From Acidobacteriota bacterium (lineage in GTDB: Bacteria; Acidobacteriota; Blastocatellia; Pyrinomonadales; Pyrinomonadaceae): a stretch of 41,343 nucleotides of DNA. Within the stretch, counting starts at the first letter, position 1; each line of letters begins with the position of its first letter. Below the pieces are notes generated by a model that saw only the letters and a program-made list of their open reading frames with translations, had not been told where the DNA came from and searched no databases. The stretch covers positions 1 to 41,343 of the forward strand of contig JAIVJM010000220.1 of assembly GCA_020199995.1 (NCBI GenBank). Direction: 5' to 3'. Both the position numbers and the translations under genes were made by a program. Shown here piece by piece: positions 7,341 through 16,350 of the stretch.

Positions 7341-8099
7341 TTACCTCTCGGGCCGCGCGGGCTGCTCATTATCCTCGCCCATCGCCGCGCGCATCGCCGC
7401 GATGACCGGCTCGGTCACGCGCCGCTTACGCATCTCCACCAGCTTCGCGGGCGAGAGATCGAACTCAACCGGCGACTGCTCGATGCGACGGATGATCGTG
7501 CCCTCGGAGAAGCCGGCTTCCACCAGTTCGACGACCTTGTTGTTGTTAAGCGTCGGCGTCCGTTCGAGCTTCGCATCTCCGCCCGCGCCGCCAGCTTCCG
7601 CCGGTGGACGCATGATGCGCACGGAGGCGCTCCCCGTAGTCAGCGTATCGCTCTCGCCGCCGCCGCTCCCGCCGCGCGTGCGCGTCTGACCGCGCGCGCC
7701 GCCCGACGAGCCGAAGATGTCCACCCCGCCCGGTTCGCCGCCCGCCTTCGGACTCTTCGCGCCGTCGCCTCCCTCGCCGAAGAAACCTTCGTCTTCCCAG
7801 TCCTCGCCCGCCGCGGCGACCGCCTCTTCGCGCGCGAGCATCGCGAGGATGATGCGTTCGCTGACGCCGCTCTTCTTGAGCTCGATCAAACGCTCGGGCG
7901 CGAGTTCAAAGCGCGAAGGGCGCGAACGGATGATGGTGATCACCGTCTTCTCTCGAAAGCCCGCGCGCACGAGCTTGACGATCGAGTTGTTCGTCAACAT
8001 CCCTTCCGTGCTTTGCGCGCGCGCTGCCGGCGTAGCCGCCGCCCACAGAGCCACGAATACGGCGGCGAGGAGCACGACTCTCATCAAACGGAACTTCAT
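7341..8099 (-). CDS. Secreted protein with two related 55-residue repeats
   Basis: I do not recognise a named family. The 252-aa product has a signal peptide of about 28 residues (KFRLMRVVLLAAVFVALWAA, cleavage near ARA-QS). It carries two copies of one module: about residues 35-90 (LTNNSIVKLVRAGFREKTVI...FELAPERLIELKKSGVSERII) and about 185-240 (LNNNKVVELVEAGFSEGTII...FDLSPAKLVEMRKRRVTEPVI). A Gly/Glu/Ser-rich linker joins them. The pattern N..[IV]V.L[VE].AGF.E..I...I...F.L.P..L.E[LM] suggests small helical domains. It is followed after 4 bp by the VWFA gene, so the two are probably cotranscribed. Envelope location is supported; function is unknown. Confidence 0.75.
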   Translation of the reverse strand: MKFRLMRVVLLAAVFVALWAAATPAARAQSTEGMLTNNSIVKLVRAGFREKTVITIIRSRPSRFELAPERLIELKKSGVSERIILAMLAREEAVAAAGEDWEDEGFFGEGGDGAKSPKAGGEPGGVDIFGSSGGARGQTRTRGGSGGGESDTLTTGSASVRIMRPPAEAGGAGGDAKLERTPTLNNNKVVELVEAGFSEGTIIRRIEQSPVEFDLSPAKLVEMRKRRVTEPVIAAMRAAMGEDNEQPARPER

Positions 8100-8151
8100 A
8101 AACTATCCACCTCAACCTGTATACAATCGCCAATGGCCGGAACGTTCCAGA

Positions 8152-8243
8152 GAAAGTCAGAAGTCCGCAACGATGAACGATGAGCTAAAAACAACGCTTT
8201 TGTCTTTCAGTTCATCGTTCATCATTGCGGACTTCTGACTTTC
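8152..8243. repeat. 32-bp inverted repeat between the two-repeat protein and the lytic transglycosylase
   Basis: The left arm 8152-8183 and right arm 8212-8243 are reverse complements apart from an internal mismatch, and flank a 28-base spacer. Both contain the 7-mer pair CGATGAA/CGATGAG. There is no T-run, so it is not a typical terminator. It belongs to the heptamer-hairpin class seen throughout the window. Confidence 0.85.
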
Positions 8244-8246
8244 ACC

Positions 8247-9176
8247 TCATTCTTGCCGGTAGCGGGCGCTGATTTTTCGGACGTAGTTGCGCGTCTCGCG
8301 GTAGGGCGGCACGCGGTGGCCGTACTTCATGACCGCGCCCTCGCCCGCGTTGTAGCCCGCGAGCACGAGGTCAACGCGCCCGTTGAAGCGCTTGAGGAGT
8401 GTCTTGAGGTAGCGCGTCCCGCCCGAGATGTTCTGCGCCGGGTCGTGCGAGTTGCGGACGCCGAAGCGAGCCGCCGTCCCCGGCATGAGCTGCATCAGCC
8501 CGCGCGCGCCCATCGAACTCAGAGCGCGCGTGTTGAAATGCGACTCCTGCTCCATGACGCAGAAAACGAGGTACGGGTCAACGTCGTGGCGCGCGCCGTT
8601 CTGCCGGATGAGGCCATCAATGCGCGCGCTGCCGGAAGTCCAGCCGCGCTCGCGCCGCCTGCGCTTCGACGCGGCGACCTCGCCCGCCCCGGCGACCTCG
8701 ACGATCCGCTCCCTCTCGATGTGGTCGATGCGCGAACGCTCGATGAAGATCGAGAGGTTGCCGCGCTTGTACCAGACGCCCTCCGCCGTCTCGTTCGCCT
8801 CGTCCACCTCCATCTTTGCGCCGCCGACGAGGAATATCCACACGGCCTGCACGGTCTCGACGCCCGGCGCCGCAACCACATCCAACGTCTTCAAGCCCGC
8901 AATCTCATTGGTCGCCTTCGTCGTCTCGTCGGCGACGTTCGCCGTGACGGGTTTCGCGCGCACCACGCTGCGCACGCGCGAACGCTCGACGTGGTGCGTC
9001 ACGCCGCCGCGCTTGTACCAGACCCCCTGCGCGTCCTCCCACGCCTCGTCAACCTCGATGGTCGAGCCGTCGGTGAGCCGCAGTTGGTCGGCCAGCGCCG
9101 ACGCCGGAAACGAAAGCAGCACGAAGAGTGAGAGAGCGGCCCGCGCCAGTGGTTCAGATTTGTAAAGGGTTCGCAT
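8247..9176 (-). CDS. Lytic transglycosylase (SLT family) with duplicated N-terminal module
   Basis: This protein cleaves peptidoglycan glycan strands, presumably in the periplasm, where it could open the wall for the pilus machinery. The 309-aa product has a signal peptide (about 1-29, ALSLFVLLSFPASALA). Two related segments follow, each with GVWYKRG and [VI]ERSR[VI] (about 36-70 and 118-155). The SLT domain (about 190-309) shows MEQESHFNTRALS with the catalytic Glu, GARGLMQLMPGTA and VLAGYNAGEGAV. The start overlaps the ATPase gene by 23 bp, and GGGGAG lies 9 bases before the ATG. The position at the end of the Tad locus suggests a morphogenesis role; that is inference. Confidence 0.88.
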   Translation of the reverse strand: MRTLYKSEPLARAALSLFVLLSFPASALADQLRLTDGSTIEVDEAWEDAQGVWYKRGGVTHHVERSRVRSVVRAKPVTANVADETTKATNEIAGLKTLDVVAAPGVETVQAVWIFLVGGAKMEVDEANETAEGVWYKRGNLSIFIERSRIDHIERERIVEVAGAGEVAASKRRRRERGWTSGSARIDGLIRQNGARHDVDPYLVFCVMEQESHFNTRALSSMGARGLMQLMPGTAARFGVRNSHDPAQNISGGTRYLKTLLKRFNGRVDLVLAGYNAGEGAVMKYGHRVPPYRETRNYVRKISARYRQE

Positions 9177-10503
9177 CGTTTAACTCCCCTGTGCCGTGTT
9201 TGCCGAAGTCCTGCGCGCCGAAGCCGTGCGACGAGCCAAAGTAGTTGCGCCACGCCACGTCTATCAGGCGGACGTTGACCTCGGGCGGGCGTCCCTCGAA
9301 GAGGCAGATGTCAGTCATGCGGTCGAGCAGGTCGCGCGGCTCGCACGACTTCATCTGCCTGTGTTCGAGCATGTAGTTGTTGAGCAGATGATCGAGGCAC
9401 GCTTGCTCGACGCGGAGGCCGCGAGTGTAGGCGGCGCGCTTGAAAATCTCGACGTAGGCCGGGGGCGTCGGCGGCTCGACCCTCGCGCGGTAGCCCATCC
9501 GGCGCAGGAAGGCTTCGTCCACCAGATCCTTCTCTTCGAGGTTGGTCGAGAAGACGATGAGCTGCTCGAAGGGCACTTCGATTTTTTTGCCCGTGTGCAA
9601 CGTCAGGTAATCAACGCGGCGTTCGAGCGGGACGATCCAGCGGTTGAGGAGGTCGTGCGGCTCGCAGCGTTGCCGCCCGAAGTCGTCCACGACGAGCGTA
9701 CCGCCGTTCGACTTCATCTGGAAAGGGGCTTCGTAGAAGCGCGCCGCCTCGCTCCACTGGAGGTCTGCGTCGTCGAGCGTCAGTTCGCCGCCGACGATGA
9801 CGAGCGGGCGCTCGATGCAGACCCAGCGGCGGTCGTATTCGCTCGGCGCATCTCCGGGGGCGACCTCGCGGTGGTTGTGCGTGTCGAAGACGCGGATGAT
9901 CTGTCCGTCAACCTCGATAGCATAAGGAACCCAGATCGAGCCGGGGAGCCCGGCGTTGATGCGCTCGGCGACGGCGGTCTTGCCCGTCCCCGCCGGCCCC
10001 GTGATGAAGAGCGAGCGGCGCGAGTTGATGACGCACCCGAGGGTCAGCATGAGCGACTCCGGCAGCACGAGGTCGCGGAAGGCGGCGCGCACCGACTCGA
10101 TGGTGGACGTGCGCGGGGGCACGGCCTGCAAGCGCATCATGTGCGAGTAATCACGCAGAGAGACGGGCGCGGGGCCGACGTACCCGCACAGCTCGCGCGC
10201 CCGTGCGACGCGCGACCAGCCGCGCTCGAGTATCGCGTAGCGCGTCGCGCCGACCGCGATCTGCCCCTTCACCTCGATCATCTTCTCGCGCGCGAGATGC
10301 ACCAAAAGCTCTTCGACCAGCGAGCGCGGCAGCCGTAACTCCTCCGAGATGCTCTGGGTCGTCGGGTCGGGCAACTGCGCGACGTGCTTCAAAGCGAGGT
10401 CGCACAGAAAGCTCTCGGCCACGTCCGCCTCGCGCAACTCTTCGAGCGCCGGCGGCCCCATTGTCTCGATCTCAACGCGGGTTAAAACTGCTGCGTGCGT
10501 CAT
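9154..10503 (-). CDS. AAA-family ATPase associated with the Tad locus
   Basis: A 449-aa cytoplasmic ATPase. Residues 1-100 look like a winged-helix/helical region (TQSISEELRLPRSLVEELLVHLAREKMIEV). The AAA core has Walker A GPAGTGKT (169-176), Walker B GGTLVVDDFGRQ (DD at 273-274), a sensor-1-like IVFSTNLEEKDL and an arginine-rich FLRRMGYR. It resembles MoxR-type or McrB-like ATPases more than secretion ATPases. No named partner is known to me. The ATG at 10503 has GGAG 10 bases upstream. It follows the TPR gene and overlaps the lytic transglycosylase start, so it belongs to the pilus transcription unit. Confidence 0.8.
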   Translation of the reverse strand: MTHAAVLTRVEIETMGPPALEELREADVAESFLCDLALKHVAQLPDPTTQSISEELRLPRSLVEELLVHLAREKMIEVKGQIAVGATRYAILERGWSRVARARELCGYVGPAPVSLRDYSHMMRLQAVPPRTSTIESVRAAFRDLVLPESLMLTLGCVINSRRSLFITGPAGTGKTAVAERINAGLPGSIWVPYAIEVDGQIIRVFDTHNHREVAPGDAPSEYDRRWVCIERPLVIVGGELTLDDADLQWSEAARFYEAPFQMKSNGGTLVVDDFGRQRCEPHDLLNRWIVPLERRVDYLTLHTGKKIEVPFEQLIVFSTNLEEKDLVDEAFLRRMGYRARVEPPTPPAYVEIFKRAAYTRGLRVEQACLDHLLNNYMLEHRQMKSCEPRDLLDRMTDICLFEGRPPEVNVRLIDVAWRNYFGSSHGFGAQDFGKHGTGELNDANPLQI

Positions 10504-10524
10504 TTTTCAAACTCCGTCTGAAGT

Positions 10525-10630
<106 letters not shown>

Positions 10631-10637
10631 GTTTCTT

Positions 10638-11627
10638 TTACTTTCCGCCGGCGGCGGCGAGCGTCTGATGTTTCGCGTCTTCGGCCTGAAGCGTCTGTCG
10701 CGCCTCTTCGGCTTTGTCCTTCCGGCCTCCGCGCTCGTAGAGTTCGGCGAGACGTCTGAGCGCGGCGGTCGAGCCGGGCTGGACGCGGCGCGCGGCCTCG
10801 TAGTGCTCGACGGCCTTATCTTCGCGGCCCACGCGTTCGAGCAGCGCGGCGACGTTCATGCGCCCCTGATACTCGCCGCCCGCGCGCGCGAAGTTTTTGT
10901 AGGCGTCGTCGTACTTGCCGACGCGGCACTGTGCGAGCGCGAGGTTGTTGAGGATGCGCGAGTCGGCGGGCGCGAGCCGCGCGGCGCGTTTCAGGCGCTC
11001 GACCGCCGCGCGGTAATTGCCGCTCGTGTAGAGCGAGTAGCCGAGGTTATTCAAAGCCTGCGGGTCGGACTCGTTGACATCAACCGCGCGCTCGTAGGAA
11101 TCCTTCGCGCGTTCGCGCAGGCCCTTGCGCTCGTAGGCGACGGCGAGCAGGCTGTGCGCCTGACTCAGACGCGGGTCGAGCGAGGCGGCGCTCGAAAGCT
11201 CCGCTATCGCCTCGTTCAGTCTCCCCTGTTCGAGCAGCGCGCGGCCCCTTTCGAGCCGTTCGCGCGCAGTCCCTTCCGCGCCCGCAGCGCGCAGCTTCCC
11301 GTGGCCGGCGTCTTCGACGCGCATGACGCCGATGCTCTCGAACTTCTCGGCGTCCTTCTCCGTCATCCGCGCTACTTTCCCGCCGTCGTTGCCGCCGAAG
11401 AGTTTGCCGACGGCCTTAAACGGCGCTTTGAAGATGCGGAAGAGACGGTTGCCCTTCTTCTTCGACGGCGCTTCCGTCTCGTTCGTGCCGGCCTCCGTGC
11501 CCGATTCGGCGACGATGTTGGTGGCGGTGTCGCCGTCGCGCTCGTCCCCCTCGGCGCTCCACAGGGCGGTGGCGCTGATGACCAGCATGAAGGCGATGAA
11601 GATGGCGATGATTCTGCTCTTGTTCAT
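10638..11627 (-). CDS. Secreted/periplasmic TPR protein of the Tad locus
   Basis: The 329-aa product has an N-terminal signal (IIAIFIAFMLVISATALWSA), an acidic/Thr-rich stretch and a basic segment (KKKGNRLFRIFKAPFKAVGK). About six TPR units follow from residue 125 to 310 (e.g. ERGRALLEQGRLNEAIAELS, YERAVDVNESDPQALNNLGY, LARRVQPGSTAALRRLAELY-type repeats). It is comparable in position and type to TadD, the TPR lipoprotein of Tad systems, but no lipobox Cys is visible after the signal. It lies 18 bp after tadC. A pilus assembly scaffold role is inferred from this context. Confidence 0.82.
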   Translation of the reverse strand: MNKSRIIAIFIAFMLVISATALWSAEGDERDGDTATNIVAESGTEAGTNETEAPSKKKGNRLFRIFKAPFKAVGKLFGGNDGGKVARMTEKDAEKFESIGVMRVEDAGHGKLRAAGAEGTARERLERGRALLEQGRLNEAIAELSSAASLDPRLSQAHSLLAVAYERKGLRERAKDSYERAVDVNESDPQALNNLGYSLYTSGNYRAAVERLKRAARLAPADSRILNNLALAQCRVGKYDDAYKNFARAGGEYQGRMNVAALLERVGREDKAVEHYEAARRVQPGSTAALRRLAELYERGGRKDKAEEARQTLQAEDAKHQTLAAAGGK

Positions 11628-11645
11628 GGTTTGACGAAGCCTCCG

Positions 11646-12392
11646 TTACTGCTTCATGAAAGTGTCCGCGAGGTTTAAGGCGGCGGGGCCGAGGATGATG
11701 ATGAAGAGCGTCGGGAAGAGGAACAGCGCGAGCGGCAGAAGGAGTTTGACCGCGGCCTTCTGCGCCGCCTGCTCAGCGCGCTGCCGCCGCTTCATGCGTA
11801 AAGAGTCGGCGTAGACGCGCACAGCCTTGGCGATAGAAGTGCCGAAACGGTCGGCCTGAATGAGCATCGCGACGAGGCTGCGCAGGTCGTCAACGCCCGT
11901 CCGCTCCGAGAGGTTTCGCAGGGCTTCGTCGCGCTCGCGCCCCACGCGGATTTCCAGATTCGTGAGGTCGAACTCCTCGCTGATGTCGGGGTGAACGTCC
12001 TTCAGTTCCACGCAGACGCGGACGAGCGCGGCGTTCAGGCCGAGCCCCACGAACGCCGGGAAGCACACGAGCGAGGCGAGCTGGAGTGCGCGGTAGATGA
12101 CCGGCGAACTCTCCGAGCGGTAGCCCGCCTGCATCAACAACTTCTGAAGCTTGCGCGCCTCAGCGGCGGACGGCGGCGCGATGCGGTGCAACGGCCCGGC
12201 CATGCGCTCGGCAAACCCGCCGCCCGCCCCTTCCTCGACGAGCACGGTCTGGGAGGGCAGCACCCCGCCCTCCGACTCGCCCAGACGCCTGAGCCTTTCG
12301 GTGGCCGCGCTCGGCGGGCGGAACATCAGCCAGTACAGCGCCATCACGCCGAGCGTGACGCAGACGAATATCGAGATGGTGATGATTAACAT
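11646..12392 (-). CDS. tadC: Tad inner-membrane platform protein TadC with internal deletion
   Basis: TadC pairs with TadB as the membrane platform (T2SSF/GspF fold) for the Flp pilus. The first TM segment (1-20), a linker and a second hydrophobic stretch (about 105-120, LASLVCFPAFVG) are followed at once by GLGLNAALVRVCVELKDVHP, then ISEEFDLTNLEIRVGRERDEAL, TGVDDLRSLVAMLIQADRFG and a C-terminal TM (LLLPLALFLFPTLFIIILGPA). In the family, 60-70 residues carrying a TM pair, a basic Arg-rich loop and the PDALDLLVVCVEAG motif should precede GLGL. That block is absent and frame is kept; length is 248 aa against the usual 310 or so. The product is probably non-functional. Confidence 0.85.
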   Translation of the reverse strand: MLIITISIFVCVTLGVMALYWLMFRPPSAATERLRRLGESEGGVLPSQTVLVEEGAGGGFAERMAGPLHRIAPPSAAEARKLQKLLMQAGYRSESSPVIYRALQLASLVCFPAFVGLGLNAALVRVCVELKDVHPDISEEFDLTNLEIRVGRERDEALRNLSERTGVDDLRSLVAMLIQADRFGTSIAKAVRVYADSLRMKRRQRAEQAAQKAAVKLLLPLALFLFPTLFIIILGPAALNLADTFMKQ

Positions 12393-12468
12393 ATAGCTTT
12401 TAGCGATTAGCGGTTAGCGGTTAGCTCTCTGTCTTTAGCTGAAAGCTAATAGCTCACAGCTCACGGCT
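12393..12468. repeat. Heptamer repeats between tadB and tadC
   Basis: TTAGCGA/TTAGCGG/TTAGCGG/TTAGCTC units on the left face AGCTAATAGCTCACAGCTCA on the right. The arrangement occupies the entire tadB-tadC gap and abuts the tadC ATG on the minus strand. Confidence 0.75.
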
Positions 12469-12469
12469 C

Positions 12470-13432
12470 CTATATCTTGATCTTCAAAATCTTCTGAATG
12501 ATGAGCATGCCGGAGATCTGCATGAAAGCGGCGAGGGCGAGGAGGTTATGGCCGCGCGGGTCGCTCCAGAGGACGCCCATATAATCGGGGTTCATGACGG
12601 TGACGGCGATGGCGACGAAGACGGGGAGCGCGCAAAGTATCCATGCCGACATGCGCGAGCTGGTGGTTAAGGTCTTGAGGTCTTCGAGGATGCGGAATCG
12701 CTCGCGGATGGTGTGGCCCACCTTTTCGAGAATCTCCGCGAGGTTGCCGCCCGTCTCGCGCTGAATCATGATCGCCGTGATGCACAGCCGGAGGTCGAGG
12801 AGCGGCACGCGCTGCGAAAGATTGTCGAGCGCGAGCTTGAGCGAGAGGCCGAGATTCTGCTCTTCATAGGTCTTGCGGAACTCGGTGGCGATGGGCTCGG
12901 GCATCTCGGTCGCGATCATGTGAAGCGTCTCGGCGAAGGCGTGCCCGGCCTGGAGCGCGCGGCTCATCAGGTCGAGCGCGTCCGGGAGCAGTGTGAGAAA
13001 GGCGTGGAGACGTCTGCTCCGCTTGAAGGCAACGTGCGCGAAGGGGACGCAGGTTGCGCCCACACCAGCGCCTAACATGAGGAGCTTCGAGATTGAAAGC
13101 ATCGAGACGGCGAGCGCCGCCATCATGCCCGCCATCAACGATAGCATCACGAGCCGCGTGACCGTGATGTGGAGGTCGGCCTGATCGAGCATGCGCCTGA
13201 TGCGTGTCGCCACCGGCAGACTCACCAGCAGCCGGTTGAGCGTCGGTATTTCGCTCAAAAGCTCGTCGCGCGCGAGCCGCACTTCGTCGTCGTCCGTCTG
13301 CCTCGAATAGAGCAGCGTGTCCGACAGGCGCTGTTGCAGACGCTTCCGCTTAGCCTCGGAATCGCGCGTCGCCAGAAGGTACGCCCCGAAGACGAGGAAC
13401 ATGCAGGCCATGAAGACAAGAAAGGGGATCAT
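12470..13432 (-). CDS. tadB: Tad inner-membrane platform protein TadB
   Basis: TadB is the partner of TadC in the Flp pilus platform. The full-length 320-aa product has a TM at 3-20, a cytoplasmic linker, and a TM pair at about 95-135 (VMLSLMAGMMAALAVSML, LMLGAGVGATCVPFAHV). The T2SSF motif follows: LLPDALDLMSRALQAGHAF, PIATEFRKTYEEQNLG and TAIMIQRETGGNLAEILEKV, then two C-terminal TMs (AWILCALPVFVAIAVTVM, LLALAAFMQISGMLIIQ). Its intact PDALDLM-GHAF segment is the counterpart of the block missing in the neighbouring tadC. Heptamer spacers separate it from the genes on both sides. Confidence 0.92.
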   Translation of the reverse strand: MIPFLVFMACMFLVFGAYLLATRDSEAKRKRLQQRLSDTLLYSRQTDDDEVRLARDELLSEIPTLNRLLVSLPVATRIRRMLDQADLHITVTRLVMLSLMAGMMAALAVSMLSISKLLMLGAGVGATCVPFAHVAFKRSRRLHAFLTLLPDALDLMSRALQAGHAFAETLHMIATEMPEPIATEFRKTYEEQNLGLSLKLALDNLSQRVPLLDLRLCITAIMIQRETGGNLAEILEKVGHTIRERFRILEDLKTLTTSSRMSAWILCALPVFVAIAVTVMNPDYMGVLWSDPRGHNLLALAAFMQISGMLIIQKILKIKI

Positions 13433-13543
13433 TTTTAGCTCTCAGCTTTCAGCTATCAGCTTTTTTAGTTGGCGGCAGCTTTCACCTCAGCATCAGCGGC
13501 GAGAATGTCTGAGAGCTGACCGCTCAAGGCTAAAAGCTAACAG
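13433..13543. repeat. Degenerate heptamer hairpin between cpaF and tadB
   Basis: AGCTCTC/AGCTTTC/AGCTATC/AGCTTTT units at 13437-13466 face an inverted group (GAGAGCTGACCGCTCAAGGC, TAAAAGCTAACAGCT) at 13511-13543. AGCTCTCAGCT pairs with AGAGCTGA-type sequence. It fills the whole gap. Confidence 0.7.
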
Positions 13544-14890
13544 CTACTCTTCGAAGAAGACTCTCGGCAGTTGCATGCCGTACATTTTGAGGCGCTCGGC
13601 GAAGCGCGGGCGGACGCCGGTCGGGCGGAAGCGCCCGACGACCTTGCCTTCGGCGTCCATCCCTTTTCGCTCGAACTGGAATATTTCCTGCATCGTGATG
13701 ACCTCGCCCTCCATGCCCGTAATTTCGGAGATGGAGGTAACGCGGCGCGCGCCGTCGGAGAGGCGCGCAACCTGAATGACGAGGTCGAGGGCCGAGGCGA
13801 TCTGCTGGCGCATCGCGCGGTCGGAGAGTCGCATGCCGGTCATCTGGATCATCGTCTCGATGCGCGTCAGCGCGTCGCGCGGCGTGTTGGCGTGGATGGT
13901 CGTCAAACTGCCGTCGTGGCCCGTGTTCATCGCCTGCAGCATGTCAATCGCCTCGCCGCCGCGCACCTCGCCGATGACGATGCGGTCGGGGCGCATGCGC
14001 AGGGCGTTCTTGACCAGCTCGCGCTGCCCGACCTCGCCTTTGCCCTCGATGTTCGCGGGACGGGTTTCGAGCCTCACGACGTGCGGCTGCTGCAACTGCA
14101 GCTCCGCCGAGTCCTCAATCGTGACGATGCGCTCGTCCTCGGGAATCGAGGCGGAGAGCGCGTTGAGGAGCGTCGTCTTGCCTGCGCCCGTGCCGCCCGA
14201 GATGAGGACGTTGAGGCGCGCGCGCACGCACATCTCGAACATCTCGGCGATGTCTTTCGTGAGCGCGCCCTTCTCGATGAGCGCGTTCATGCGCAAAGGC
14301 TCCGCGCCGAAGCGGCGGATGGAGAGGACGGGACCGTCCAAAGAGAGCGGCGGGATGATGGCGTTGACGCGCGAGCCGTCCTGAAGGCGTGCGTCCACCA
14401 TCGGCGAGGACTCGTCAATGCGGCGTCCCACCATCGAGACGATGCGCTCGATGACGCGCATGAGGTGCTCGTCGTCCTTGAACTCGATGTTCGTGAGCTC
14501 GAGCTTGCCGCCGCGCTCGATGTAGATTTTCTTCGGCGAGTTGACGAGGATGTCGCAGATCGAAGAGTCGGCCAGCAGGGGCTCCAGAGGCCCGAGCCCG
14601 AAGAGCTCGTGCCGCACCTCGCTGACGAGACGCTCGCGGTCGCTCGTGGAGAGCGGAGCGTTCTCGACGACGAGAAGCTCTTCGGCGAGCCGCGCCACTT
14701 CGACGTGAACCTGCTCGGCGTCGAGCTGGCCGAGCTTGGTCAAATCCATCCGGTTGATGATCGCGCGGTGGAGCCGCGCCTTCATTTCCTGAAAGGTGTT
14801 GACGCCCGGTACGCTCGCGTCCTCGCCGCGCCCGAACATGACGGCCCCGCCCGGCCCCGGCTCCCTGATTAATCTCTCGCGAAGTGACAT
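13544..14890 (-). CDS. tadA: Tad pilus assembly ATPase CpaF/TadA
   Basis: This is the cytoplasmic secretion ATPase that drives Flp pilin polymerisation. The 448-aa length is typical. Landmarks are the N-terminal domain with [20 protein letters not shown] (about 97-116), [20 protein letters not shown] (about 155-174), Walker A GGTGAGKT (232-239), the Asp-box [14 protein letters not shown], His-box [19 protein letters not shown], and Walker [17 protein letters not shown]. It lies between cpaE and tadB in standard Tad order. The gene is intact. Confidence 0.95.
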   Translation of the reverse strand: MSLRERLIREPGPGGAVMFGRGEDASVPGVNTFQEMKARLHRAIINRMDLTKLGQLDAEQVHVEVARLAEELLVVENAPLSTSDRERLVSEVRHELFGLGPLEPLLADSSICDILVNSPKKIYIERGGKLELTNIEFKDDEHLMRVIERIVSMVGRRIDESSPMVDARLQDGSRVNAIIPPLSLDGPVLSIRRFGAEPLRMNALIEKGALTKDIAEMFEMCVRARLNVLISGGTGAGKTTLLNALSASIPEDERIVTIEDSAELQLQQPHVVRLETRPANIEGKGEVGQRELVKNALRMRPDRIVIGEVRGGEAIDMLQAMNTGHDGSLTTIHANTPRDALTRIETMIQMTGMRLSDRAMRQQIASALDLVIQVARLSDGARRVTSISEITGMEGEVITMQEIFQFERKGMDAEGKVVGRFRPTGVRPRFAERLKMYGMQLPRVFFEE

Positions 14891-15063
14891 GGTGTTAAGA
14901 GCGATGAGCTGTTAGCTATGAGCTTTTTGCTTTCAGCGGTCAGAGCGTTGATTCCCTTCGACGCTCCCGCTAAAAAGATAAGTTTGAGCTTCCGGCTGAT
15001 TCGCGACCTCCTGATTCCTGAATTCTGAAAGCTAATAGCTAACAGCTCATCGCTAACAGCTTT
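14891..15063. repeat. Heptamer hairpin between cpaE and cpaF
   Basis: AGCGATGAGCTGTTAGCT (about 14898-14915) and its exact inverse AGCTAACAGCTCATCGCT (about 15039-15056) give a perfect 18-bp stem around about 120 bases. Further AGCTnTn units flank it. The cpaE stop codon and its last residues (ELSAIS) lie in repeat-like sequence at the right edge. Confidence 0.8.
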
Positions 15064-16290
15064 TTAGCTGATGGCCGAAAGCTCACTGCTGACGGTTTTT
15101 TCCACCGCTTTTTCGCGGCGGAAGAGCGAGCCGAGCAAGCCCCGCCGCAGCTCCGTCGTGATGGCGGACTGGGCCGTGAGGCTGAAGTGCGCGGCGATCT
15201 GGCGCAGCTCAGTGGCGATCTTCGACGTGGGCTCGCTCTCGACGAGCGGCTGGCCGAGATTGATCGAGTTGACCGCCATCCGGTAGTCGCTCTGCACATA
15301 GCCCATCACGCGCTCGCCGAGATAACGCTCGACCTGCCGGAGGTCGAGGTCTATCTGCTTCGACCAGCGGTTGACGACGATGTGGACTTTGTGGCGCGGG
15401 TAGCCGAGGCGGTCGAAGATGGCGAGAGCTCGCTGCGTGCAGCGGATGGCGGGGATATCGAGCGTCAGGACGAGCAGGATTTCGTCGGCCTGATCGAGCG
15501 CGGCCAAAGTGATCGAGTCGAAGGTGTGCTGCGGGTCAATGACGATGTAGTCGTAACGCTCGCGCAGCAGCTCAAGCACCTGAAAGACGTGCTCGGGCTC
15601 GATGTCGTCCGCCGAATCGGCCTCGCGCGGGGCGGCGAGCAGAGCGAGGTTTTCCGAGTGCGGCGCGACGTAGCTGCGCATCAGCGAGTCGTCCACGCGC
15701 TCGCGGTTCTCGATGAGGTCGGCGATTGAATACTTCGGCTCGACGCCGAGGAAGAGGCCGAGATCACCTGACTGGAGATTGAGGTCAACCAGCACGGTCG
15801 GTGCGTTGAGCGCGGCGGCGACGTTGGTGGCGATAAAGGTCGTGCCGCAACCGCCCTTGCTGGAGAAGACGGCGACGGCCCGGCCACGCTTCTTCGGCGC
15901 TTCGGGCTGCCCGGCGCAGAACTCGGCGGTGCGGTCGTAGACCGTCTTGAACTCTTCGGGGAGCAGGGGGAGGCGCATGTACTCGCGCGCACCAGCTCGC
16001 ATCGAGCGGAGGATGAGGTCGGGCGAGGCGTCGCGCGAGGTGCAGATGACGGCGGTGCGCGGGCACTCCGCGGCAACGCGCGCGACCATCCGCAGCTCGT
16101 TCTCGGGCGTCGAGCTGAGCGCGATGATGGCCGCCGTGGGGCGCAGGCGCTTGATCTCTTCCATGACCTGCTCGGCGTCGTCGCCGCCGGCGAGGACGCG
16201 CGCGCCCTCACGCTCGGCGAGCGCACCGCGCAGCTCGCGGAAGGTTTCGGGGCCGTTGCTGAGTATGACGAAGGTGAGCTGTTGGGTCAT
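15064..16290 (-). CDS. cpaE: Tad localisation ATPase CpaE/TadZ
   Basis: CpaE/TadZ is a MinD/ParA-like protein that positions the Tad machinery. From ATG 16290 (an in-frame ATG at 16344 would add 18 hydrophilic residues) it is 408 aa. Residues 1-120 form a receiver-like domain (LTFVILSNGPETFREL, RPTAAIIALSS, RAGAREYMRLPLLPEEF). The ATPase domain has the deviant Walker A VFSSKGGCGTTFIATNVAAA (about 140-160), TVLVDLNLQSGDLGLFLG and YDYIVIDPQHTFDS. The final residues ELSAIS are encoded by heptamer-type repeat sequence, so the native C-terminus may be altered. Confidence 0.9.
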   Translation of the reverse strand: MTQQLTFVILSNGPETFRELRGALAEREGARVLAGGDDAEQVMEEIKRLRPTAAIIALSSTPENELRMVARVAAECPRTAVICTSRDASPDLILRSMRAGAREYMRLPLLPEEFKTVYDRTAEFCAGQPEAPKKRGRAVAVFSSKGGCGTTFIATNVAAALNAPTVLVDLNLQSGDLGLFLGVEPKYSIADLIENRERVDDSLMRSYVAPHSENLALLAAPREADSADDIEPEHVFQVLELLRERYDYIVIDPQHTFDSITLAALDQADEILLVLTLDIPAIRCTQRALAIFDRLGYPRHKVHIVVNRWSKQIDLDLRQVERYLGERVMGYVQSDYRMAVNSINLGQPLVESEPTSKIATELRQIAAHFSLTAQSAITTELRRGLLGSLFRREKAVEKTVSSELSAIS

Positions 16291-16350
16291 CGTTTGTTCT
16301 TTCAATCGCTGTTCAGAGTTGTCGCGTGAGCCGGGCTGCTTCATCTCGCG

